Origin: JABCPE02 sp963530295
GTDB lineage: Bacteria > Bacteroidota > Bacteroidia > Flavobacteriales > Weeksellaceae
Length of the DNA: 10,916 bases
Direction of reading: 5' to 3'
NCBI GenBank assembly: GCA_963530295.1
Contig: CAUSCF010000037.1
Location: 1-10,916 of the forward strand
Shown here: piece after piece, positions 5,857-10,916 of the stretch
Position numbering within the stretch: the stretch's first letter is position 1
Layout: the number at the start of each line of letters is the position of its first letter
The notes under the pieces: generated by a model
Told to the model about the DNA's origin: nothing
Databases searched by the model: none
What the model saw: only the letters and a program-made list of their open reading frames with translations
Position numbers and translations under genes: made by a program

Positions 5857-6196
5857 ATTGTTTAATTACTTGAATGATTTTTTGTGTGTTGTTACTCAGC
5901 ACATATCTCATTAGGTATTTCCCTTGTTTCAGCCTGTCTACTCTTATTTCTGAGTAGTTAGCGTTGATTTGGACATCTGCGACTACATTTCCTAAAATGG
6001 AATAAAATGTAGCAGATTTTATTTTTACATTAGGGTCAGAAGTTTTTAGGTATAAAAAATCCTTAGCAGGGTTCGGATAAGCAATAAGTTCCTTATCATT
6101 CGCCGTTTGTGATGATTTTCCTGTTTGAAAACTCTGAGCCTCCATCTGCCCAAGACCTATAATACTGAAAAAAAACAAAAATAAAAATTTCCTCAT
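5855..6196 (-). CDS. Small secreted protein consisting of a T9SS type A sorting domain
   Basis: 113 residues. The N-terminus (MRKFLFLFFFSIIGLGQMEA, cleavage likely after residue 20) is a Sec signal peptide. A short linker of about 17 residues follows, then from residue 38 a C-terminal type IX secretion sorting domain: AYPNPAKDFLYLK (39-51), ATFYSILGNVV (62-72), IRVDRLKQGKYLMRYV (84-99) and the basic end QKIIQVIKQ (105-113). These are the usual landmarks (YPNPA, LG, L..G.Y, terminal KQ). Sorting domains normally trail a large cargo such as an adhesin or enzyme; here nothing precedes it. It could be a free-standing surface or attachment module, a decoy for the secretion machinery, or the remnant of a larger gene. 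It is a single-gene unit with its own promoter, between two plus-strand units. Confidence 0.88.
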   Translation of the reverse strand: MRKFLFLFFFSIIGLGQMEAQSFQTGKSSQTANDKELIAYPNPAKDFLYLKTSDPNVKIKSATFYSILGNVVADVQINANYSEIRVDRLKQGKYLMRYVLSNNTQKIIQVIKQ

Positions 6197-6223
6197 ACTC
6201 CCAAAATCAATTTTTTATTCCTA

Positions 6224-6252
6224 CAAAAATAATCAAAAAATACTAAAAACAA
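6224..6252 (-). promoter_or_regulatory. Promoter of the T9SS sorting-domain gene
   Basis: On the minus strand TTG (complement of 6250-6252), an 18-base spacer and TATTTTTG (complement of 6224-6231) match both Bacteroidota elements exactly. The transcript would start near 6218, about 22 bases before the ATG. An intact promoter argues that the small gene is expressed. Confidence 0.55.
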
Positions 6253-6330
6253 AAAATAATTAAAAATAAATTTCAACTATAAATTTACAAAAACCATTCC
6301 AAAAAAGAAGAGGTATTAAATTAAAAATAT

Positions 6331-6338
6331 TACTTTTG
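6331..6338 (+). promoter_or_regulatory. lptB -7 box abutting the start codon
   Basis: TACTTTTG matches TAnnTTTG exactly and ends four bases before the lptB ATG at 6343. This implies a leaderless or almost leaderless transcript. No TTG lies at the -33 distance in the A-rich sequence upstream. Confidence 0.5.
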
Positions 6339-6342
6339 TTTC

Positions 6343-7071
6343 ATGATTTTACGAGGAGACAATTTGATAAAAGAATACGGCCCTAAAAAAGTAGTAAAAG
6401 GGGTAAGTTTAGAAGTGAAAAAAGGCGAAATAGTAGGGCTTCTAGGCCCGAATGGAGCTGGAAAAACCACTACTTTCTACATGATAGTAGGGCTGGTAAA
6501 ACCTACCTCTGGCGAGATAACCTTGGATGGAAAGGATATCACGCAGGATGCGATGTACAAAAGAGCGCAGAAAGGCGTGGGATATTTGGCGCAGGAGGCT
6601 TCTATTTTTAGAAAATTGTCAGTAGAGGATAATATTTTATCGGTTTTACAATTGACCAATAAATCTGCAAGTGAGCAAAAAAATAGACTGGAAGAGCTTT
6701 TGGATGAGTTTTCCCTGCAGCATGTGCGCAGAAATAGGGGAGATCTGCTCTCTGGTGGAGAGAGAAGAAGAACGGAAATCGCCCGATGTCTGGCAACAGA
6801 TCCAGATTTTATTCTTTTGGATGAGCCTTTTGCGGGGGTAGACCCTATTGCGGTGGAGGATATTCAGAAAATTATCCGTTCCCTTGTAAAGAAAGACATA
6901 GGGGTGCTTATTACCGACCACAATGTCCAGCAGACCCTTGCGATTACTAATAAAACATACATCATGTTTGAAGGAAAAATCTTGAAAGAGGGCATTCCAG
7001 AAGATTTGGCGAATGACCCGCAGGTAAGACAGGCTTATCTTGGAGAGAATTTCCGTTTTGAAAAAATCTAA
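6343..7071 (+). CDS. lptB: LPS export ABC transporter ATP-binding protein LptB
   Basis: 242 residues, the standard LptB length. It is the cytoplasmic ATPase that, with LptF and LptG, extracts LPS from the inner membrane and drives it along the Lpt bridge. Motifs: Walker A GPNGAGKTT (35-43), Q-loop YLAQEASIFRKL (81-92), ABC signature LLSGGERRRTEIAR (135-148), Walker B FILLDEPFAGVDP (156-168) and H-loop LITDHNV (189-195). YLAQEASIFRKLSVEDN and the ERRR after the signature are typical of LptB rather than of other ABC ATPases. The start is fixed by the core strand and by the promoter box four bases upstream. yaaA follows after 13 bases, probably in one transcript. Confidence 0.94.
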   Translation: MILRGDNLIKEYGPKKVVKGVSLEVKKGEIVGLLGPNGAGKTTTFYMIVGLVKPTSGEITLDGKDITQDAMYKRAQKGVGYLAQEASIFRKLSVEDNILSVLQLTNKSASEQKNRLEELLDEFSLQHVRRNRGDLLSGGERRRTEIARCLATDPDFILLDEPFAGVDPIAVEDIQKIIRSLVKKDIGVLITDHNVQQTLAITNKTYIMFEGKILKEGIPEDLANDPQVRQAYLGENFRFEKI

Positions 7072-7084
7072 CGAAAAAATCAAT

Positions 7085-7843
7085 ATGAAAATACTTACTT
7101 CTCCAGCTAAATTGATGAAAGTTGGGGTTTCTTCAGAATTTATAAAGCCTACAGAGCCTCAGTTTATAGAGGATTCGGCTTTTATTCAGTCTTATTTAAA
7201 AGAAAAAACGCCCAATTTCTTGGCGGAACTTATGGAACTTTCTCCAAAATTAGCCGATGAAAACTGGGAAAGAAACCAAAACTGGAAAAAAAATCCATCC
7301 GAAAACGAATCTGCTCCAGCCTTGTTGGCTTTTACGGGCGAGGTTTATCGTGGGTTGGATGCGCCGAGTTTGGATAAAAAGGCGATTGATTATCTGCAGG
7401 AGCATTACAGAATGCTTTCAGGGCTGTATGGCCTGCTGAAACCTTCTGACCGCATTATGCTGTATCGACTGGAAATGGGACGAAAATTTCAGTTTGATAA
7501 GTATAAAAATCTATACGAATTTTGGTCGGACAAGATTACGGAACAGCTTAATTCTGAGCTAAATGAAGGCGAACTTCTGCTCAATTTGGCAAGTAATGAA
7601 TATTTTAAAGTGGTAAATCGTAAAAAACTTCATGCCCAGGTGGTTGATTTTGAGTTCTATGAAATGAAAACAGGGAAGCCCAAAACTATAGTGGTTTATA
7701 CGAAACACGCCAGAGGTCTGGTGGTGCGCTTTTGTGCAGAAAATAATGTTCGTTCCTTGGAAGAGCTGAAAGCCTTTGGCGAAGAAGGATATCTGCTAAA
7801 TGATGAACTTTCCACGGATAATAAACTCGTTTTTATGAGGTAA
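7085..7843 (+). CDS. yaaA: Peroxide stress protein YaaA (DUF328)
   Basis: 252 residues from the ATG at 7085, matching the usual length of about 255. An in-frame TTG at 7040 would overlap lptB and add residues the family lacks. In E. coli YaaA is induced by OxyR and lowers free iron during peroxide stress; its biochemical mechanism is unsettled and DNA binding has been reported. Conserved blocks: ILTSPAK (3-9), FTGEVYRGLDA (83-93), LSGLYGLLKPSD (111-122), LLNLASNEYFKVV (165-177), KHARGL (207-212) and GYLLNDELSTDNKLVFMR at the end. The position directly behind lptB suggests co-transcription, but a functional link to LPS export is only inference. A terminator follows 31 bases after the stop. Confidence 0.93.
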   Translation: MKILTSPAKLMKVGVSSEFIKPTEPQFIEDSAFIQSYLKEKTPNFLAELMELSPKLADENWERNQNWKKNPSENESAPALLAFTGEVYRGLDAPSLDKKAIDYLQEHYRMLSGLYGLLKPSDRIMLYRLEMGRKFQFDKYKNLYEFWSDKITEQLNSELNEGELLLNLASNEYFKVVNRKKLHAQVVDFEFYEMKTGKPKTIVVYTKHARGLVVRFCAENNVRSLEELKAFGEEGYLLNDELSTDNKLVFMR

Positions 7844-7874
7844 GATTTTGTAAATACTTATTCTTTAATATATT

Positions 7875-7912
7875 ACAGAGACAAAAACACACATTTTTAT
7901 CTCTGTTTTTTT
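7875..7912 (+). terminator. Terminator after lptB-yaaA
   Basis: ACAGAGA (7875-7881) pairs with TCTCTGT (7900-7906). After a C/A mismatch, an inner AAAAA (7883-7887) pairs with TTTTT (7894-7898). A run of seven T follows (7906-7912). On the opposite strand the flank is not U-rich, so it mainly serves the rightward unit. Confidence 0.75.
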
Positions 7913-7934
7913 ATATTCAGTTCAGAAATATTGA

Positions 7935-8261
7935 TTAAAGCCCCTCTCCAATACAGCTGTCAATCGCTTTATCTACGCGTTCATCCAAATCTTTGGGAGG
8001 ATTATCCATAGATATATCAACAATTTCATCATTGCTAAGGCTCTCATTAAGCTTGTTCATCGCACATTCGCAATATTCCCTTGCCTCACTTTCTTTTAAT
8101 CCAGAATTTTCGATACAAGATTTTATGCCTTCTTTTATAAAGGTTTTGCGGAGGCCGTCGCTGTATGCATTTTTTATTTTTTCTGTTACTTTTTGAGCTG
8201 AATCACTGCTGCATGCTCCTAAAATAAACATCGCAGATAAGATGAAAATAGATTTTTTCAT
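7935..8261 (-). CDS. Small cysteine-patterned lipoprotein of unknown function
   Basis: 108 residues from the ATG complementary to 8259-8261. An upstream in-frame ATG at 8315 would put 18 residues before the signal peptide and is unlikely. MKKSIFILSAMFILGAC is a textbook lipoprotein signal with lipidated Cys17, followed by SSDS. The mature part is predicted helical and acidic, with Cys49, Cys64, Cys66 and Cys103 (C-x14-C-x-C-x36-C). The segment around SCIENSG (48-54) and YCECAMNKL (63-71) looks like a disulfide-stapled helical hairpin. Similar small CxC-bearing secreted proteins seem to recur in Bacteroidota, but I know no named domain or function. It is monocistronic, transcribed away from padR and convergent with yaaA. 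Confidence 0.75.
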   Translation of the reverse strand: MKKSIFILSAMFILGACSSDSAQKVTEKIKNAYSDGLRKTFIKEGIKSCIENSGLKESEAREYCECAMNKLNESLSNDEIVDISMDNPPKDLDERVDKAIDSCIGEGL

Positions 8262-8279
8262 GATGAAATAATTTAAGAA

Positions 8280-8287
8280 CAAATTTA
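8280..8287 (-). promoter_or_regulatory. Candidate -7 box of the Cys-patterned lipoprotein gene
   Basis: Read leftwards this is TAAATTTG, an exact TAnnTTTG match 18 bases before the ATG. The nearest TTG (complement of 8313-8315) is 25 bases upstream, slightly longer than the usual spacing. Confidence 0.45.
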
Positions 8288-8352
8288 ATGAAATATTTTT
8301 AACGCTGATAATCAACGGTTTAATTTATTTCATTTTAAAATTTAACTACTTT

Positions 8353-8366
8353 GTATTGCATAATAC
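8353..8366. promoter_or_regulatory. Possible PadR operator overlapping the -33 element
   Basis: GTATTGCATAATAC has 5-bp inverted arms (GTATT and AATAC) around GCAT. A further GTAT at 8377-8380 lies ten bases after the right arm. It covers the TTG of the padR promoter, a good place for an autorepressor. The link to PadR rests on position and symmetry only. Confidence 0.35.
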
Positions 8367-8385
8367 TTGATTGTTCGTATATTTG
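8356..8385 (+). promoter_or_regulatory. padR-pspC promoter
   Basis: TTG (8356-8358), a 19-base spacer and TATATTTG (8378-8385) match both Bacteroidota promoter elements exactly. Transcription would begin near 8391, leaving a leader of about 45 bases. Confidence 0.6.
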
Positions 8386-8435
8386 CAGTATAAATAAGAT
8401 GAACACCAATCATTAACTATATAAAAAAACAAAGA

Positions 8436-8765
8436 ATGAATATCGAAAACACGAAAGCGCAGATGAGAAAAGGAATACTAGAATTTTGTATTCTGAGCCT
8501 CATCAAGAGAAGAGAGATGTATGTTTTGGATTTGATGGAAGAGTTGAAAAAAGCTGATATGGAAGTAGTGGAAGGAACGCTCTATCCGCTGCTGACAAGA
8601 CTGAAAAATGCAGAAATCCTCTCTTACCGCTGGGAAGAATCCACAGGAGGGCCGCCCAGAAAGTACTATAAACTCACGGAGAAAGGGGAACTTTTCATAG
8701 CGGAGTTAGACAAAACATGGAGCCAATTAACAGAATCAGTAACACAAATCACAAAAAATCAATAA
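8436..8765 (+). CDS. PadR family transcriptional regulator
   Basis: 109 residues, the size of a short PadR of subfamily 2. The N-terminal winged helix-turn-helix is clear: KGILEFCILSLIKRREMYVLDLMEEL, the recognition segment VVEGTLYPLLTRLKNAEIL (about 44-62), the wing WEESTGGPPRKYYKLTEKG (about 67-85) and a short C-terminal dimerisation helix. PadR proteins are usually repressors that bind imperfect palindromes and often their own promoter. The pspC-domain gene follows after a single base, so the regulator and its likely target are co-transcribed. This PadR plus PspC pairing is common in Bacteroidota. The signal it senses is not evident. Confidence 0.93.
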   Translation: MNIENTKAQMRKGILEFCILSLIKRREMYVLDLMEELKKADMEVVEGTLYPLLTRLKNAEILSYRWEESTGGPPRKYYKLTEKGELFIAELDKTWSQLTESVTQITKNQ

Positions 8766-8766
8766 C

Positions 8767-10248
8767 ATGAACAAGACAGTATCTATCTCATTAGCAGGGT
8801 TTTCCTTTATGATAGAAGAGCATGCCTACGAGAAATTAAACAAATACTTACAAGCGCTTCGGAATTCTTTGGAAAAAGATGAAGCCGATGAAGTGATGTA
8901 TGATATAGAAATCAGAATAGCAGAAATTTTCAGAGAAAATCTTGATAAAAGAGAAGTGGTGAATAGTGATGATGTAGAAAAAGTCATTGCCCAAATAGGA
9001 ACTCCAGAGGCTATAGAAGGGCAGAGTGAAGAAAATGCAGAGCAGGAAATTCCTCAAGAAAAGACAAAAAAAGAACTTTTCCGAGATATGAAAAGGGGCA
9101 AGATAGCAGGTGTCTGCGCAGGGCTGGCTCAGTATTTCGGGATGGACATTTCGCTGATGAGGATTATTTGGATTTTGGTATTTATTTTCTCTGTAGGCTT
9201 TGTTTCTGTGGTGGCTTATGTCATTCTGTGGGTAGTAGTTCCAGAGGCGGAAACGGCATCAGATTTTTTGAAAATGCAGGGAAGACCCATCAATTTTGAC
9301 AGCCTTAAAGAAGCAGGGCAGAGGGTAAGTTCTTTTTACAACGAAAATAAATCAGAAATAGCCAAAACAGGAGCTGGTATCTGGAATGTTGTCCGAGTAA
9401 TTTTAGGCTGGATAATGGTTATTCTCGCTGTTAAGACTTTGATTGTCTTGGTTAGTTTTATATTAGTGTTTTTAGGAGTTTGGGATTTTCAGTTTTTGAG
9501 AATATATTGGGATTTGGAAGAATTTAATTTCTTTTTTGACCTAAATAAGGAGACAAAGTATGTCTTCATGGCAATTGTAATCTTCGCAATTTTAATTCCT
9601 ATAGTTGTTTTTACAGAATTGAGTATCATATTGTTTTCACCTAAAACAAAAGTAAAATATTGGAGTTTTTTAGTAGGATTTCTTACCATTTGGTTATTAG
9701 TTTTAGGTATTTATTTTGGTTTCTTAGTATCAAAAAAACAACTGATTTACAGCGGAAACAATGTTCAGGAAGAGCGAGTTTCTATCAATACCCAGTCGAA
9801 TGTCCTTACCCTTGATTTGAAGCGGGTAGAGATTCCACAGAACTTTAGAGCCTATGGAGATGATATTTTTTCGGATAAGAAAAAAATCTATAAAGAAGAT
9901 GAGCCAGATGTCTATATTACAAGAAGAAATGATGTAAAACAGCCGTATATCATGATTAGAAAAAAAGCCGATGGCTATAATATCCCTATCGGTCTGAGTG
10001 TTCCTGTGGAAGTTTCTGGTAATGCGGTATTGCTGCCGAACTATATAAGTTATTCCTATGACCAAAGATTTAGGGATTATGATGTGGACTATGAACTGGT
10101 TATTCCTGAAACGATGGAAATCAAGGATTTAAGCGATGGCAAAGTGGATATCCACGGAGATGAGCACGGATTTTATAGAGAAGAAAGGGGATATCAGCCA
10201 GAGCCGCAGGTGGAATCAGACACCATATCAACAGGTAGAAAATATTAA
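8767..10248 (+). CDS. PspC domain-containing multi-pass membrane protein
   Basis: 493 residues. The N-terminal region (1-85) is an acidic helical domain ending in DVEKVIAQIGTPEAI, the kind seen before PspC domains in Bacteroidota. A PspC domain follows (about 101-160: KKELFRDMKRGKIAGVCAGLA, then the hydrophobic stretch 132-157). Three more hydrophobic regions lie at about 206-239, 265-291 and 299-321. The remaining 170 residues are soluble and rich in beta-type segments (VLTLDLKRVEIP, DVYITRRND, YIMIRKKADG, DYELVIPETMEI). PspC in proteobacteria helps sense envelope damage; here the partner regulator is PadR, not PspF, and no pspA is in the window. A membrane-stress sensor autoregulated through PadR is the simplest reading. 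The C-terminal part could contact lipids or envelope proteins, but I recognise no family for it. Confidence 0.9.
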   Translation: MNKTVSISLAGFSFMIEEHAYEKLNKYLQALRNSLEKDEADEVMYDIEIRIAEIFRENLDKREVVNSDDVEKVIAQIGTPEAIEGQSEENAEQEIPQEKTKKELFRDMKRGKIAGVCAGLAQYFGMDISLMRIIWILVFIFSVGFVSVVAYVILWVVVPEAETASDFLKMQGRPINFDSLKEAGQRVSSFYNENKSEIAKTGAGIWNVVRVILGWIMVILAVKTLIVLVSFILVFLGVWDFQFLRIYWDLEEFNFFFDLNKETKYVFMAIVIFAILIPIVVFTELSIILFSPKTKVKYWSFLVGFLTIWLLVLGIYFGFLVSKKQLIYSGNNVQEERVSINTQSNVLTLDLKRVEIPQNFRAYGDDIFSDKKKIYKEDEPDVYITRRNDVKQPYIMIRKKADGYNIPIGLSVPVEVSGNAVLLPNYISYSYDQRFRDYDVDYELVIPETMEIKDLSDGKVDIHGDEHGFYREERGYQPEPQVESDTISTGRKY

Positions 10249-10273
10249 CTAAACTAAATTACAAAGTATTTTT

Positions 10274-10310
10274 AAATAATGTTTTGCAGAGTTGCAGAAC
10301 ATTATTTTTT
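10274..10310 (+). terminator. Strong terminator after padR-pspC
   Basis: Bases 10274-10288 pair with 10293-10307 over 15 bp with one wobble around a GAGT loop. The T run extends to 10310. It closes the padR-pspC operon 26 bases after its stop codon. Confidence 0.85.
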
Positions 10311-10357
10311 AACATCAAAATATAAAGTGTGCATAATGCTTTTTGAAAAAAATAATG

Positions 10358-10365
10358 TAGATTTG
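10358..10365 (+). promoter_or_regulatory. -7 box for the acyltransferase gene
   Basis: TAGATTTG matches TAnnTTTG exactly and ends 18 bases before the ATG at 10384, implying a leader of about a dozen bases. The nearest TTG (10343-10345) is only 12 bases upstream, so the -33 element is uncertain. Confidence 0.5.
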
Positions 10366-10383
10366 CTCCTTCAACTTTTAATC

Positions 10384-10916
10384 ATGAGAAAAATAATAGG
10401 ATCATTACTGCTGAAGCTTCTAGGCTGGAAGGTGGTGCTGGAAGGGGATTTAGAGAATCTGAACCGCTGTGTGCTTATCGTAGCGCCACATACGGACAAC
10501 ATTGAATATCTTTTGGGGAATTTAGTTTATTGGAAATACAATAAACCGCTGAGAGTCATCATAAAAGATGCTCATACTAAGGCTTGGTATGGCTTCATTG
10601 TCAAGGCGTTAGGTGGGATAGGAATCAATCGTTCCCAGCGGAATAATCTTGTGCAATTCGTTACAGATTTGTTTAAAAAGGAGGATTTCAGTTTGGTAAT
10701 TTGCCCAGAAGGAACGCGCTCCCGAGTGGAAAAATGGAAACTTGGTTTTTACCATATGGCTCTGAGTGCGAGGGTTCCGATAGTTTTTGGGGGAGCAGAC
10801 TTTAAAACTAAAAAAATTCACATCGGGAGAAAAATCAGCGTAGAAGACTTGGAAACTCGCTCTTTTAAAAGCATAATGGATGAAATTCAGGACTATTACA
10901 AGGATTTTACGCCGAA
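10384..10916 (+). CDS. 1-acyl-glycerol-3-phosphate acyltransferase-like protein (PlsC family), cut by the window edge
   Basis: 177 complete codons are visible with no stop, and the gene continues past the right edge; relatives are near 180-200 residues, so little is missing. PlsC-type enzymes move an acyl chain from a thioester onto glycerol-phosphate or a related acceptor at the inner membrane. Seen: the first catalytic block as APHTDNIEYLLGN (about 35-47), the second as GGIGINRS (about 79-86) and the third as ICPEGTRSR (about 107-115), with KLGFYHMAL and VPIVFGG after it. The first block is HX4E rather than the canonical HX4D. The N-terminus has a short hydrophobic helix (IIGSLLLKLLGW). It is a separate unit behind the pspC terminator. 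The acceptor cannot be told from sequence. Confidence 0.88.
   Translation, partial: MRKIIGSLLLKLLGWKVVLEGDLENLNRCVLIVAPHTDNIEYLLGNLVYWKYNKPLRVIIKDAHTKAWYGFIVKALGGIGINRSQRNNLVQFVTDLFKKEDFSLVICPEGTRSRVEKWKLGFYHMALSARVPIVFGGADFKTKKIHIGRKISVEDLETRSFKSIMDEIQDYYKDFTP

Noticed and set aside
6646..7083. 145-codon open frame on the minus strand across lptB
   Set aside because: It is antisense to a strongly conserved ABC ATPase and has no recognisable domain, signal or promoter.
7040..7084. TTG at 7040 as the yaaA start
   Set aside because: It overlaps lptB by 32 bases and adds 15 residues ahead of the conserved MKILTSPAK start.

Overview
The window is ordinary chromosomal DNA from a member of the Bacteroidota, most likely class Flavobacteriia and probably the Weeksellaceae/Chryseobacterium side, although the genus cannot be fixed from the sequence. 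The evidence is a low G+C content, a protein ending in a type IX secretion (T9SS) sorting domain, and near absence of Shine-Dalgarno sequences. In addition, Bacteroidota-type promoters (-7 box TAnnTTTG, often with a TTG about 19 bases upstream) occur in the gaps that precede transcription units. No insertion sequence, prophage, CRISPR array, tRNA or rRNA gene was found, and no gap between genes exceeds about 220 bases.

Layout. Bases 1-37 hold the terminator of a gene left of the window. A small lipoprotein of unknown function (222-716) follows, then a tsaE-ald pair (tRNA t6A modification ATPase and an alanine dehydrogenase-like enzyme). This pair converges on a pyrH-frr operon on the minus strand (UMP kinase, ribosome recycling factor); the two units share a bidirectional terminator hairpin. 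Divergent from pyrH is cmk (CMP kinase). Next is a three-gene cluster of small membrane proteins (YtxH-like, DUF1469/holin-like, and a coiled-coil plus transmembrane protein). It converges on a 113-residue minus-strand protein that consists of a signal peptide and a T9SS sorting domain with no recognisable cargo.

The right half carries lptB-yaaA (LPS export ATPase and peroxide-stress protein), converging on a small minus-strand lipoprotein with a C-x14-C-x-C pattern. Divergent from that is a padR-pspC operon, an envelope-stress type regulator and membrane protein pair. The window ends inside a PlsC-like acyltransferase gene cut by the right edge.

Most genes are housekeeping: nucleotide kinases, ribosome recycling, tRNA modification and envelope biogenesis. 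No previously undescribed multi-gene system is convincingly present. The points most worth a second look are the cargo-free T9SS protein, apparent leaderless promoters at cmk and lptB, an Ald homologue with Gln where the catalytic His is expected, an acyltransferase with HX4E instead of HX4D, the small membrane-protein cluster, and the uncharacterised Cys-patterned lipoprotein.
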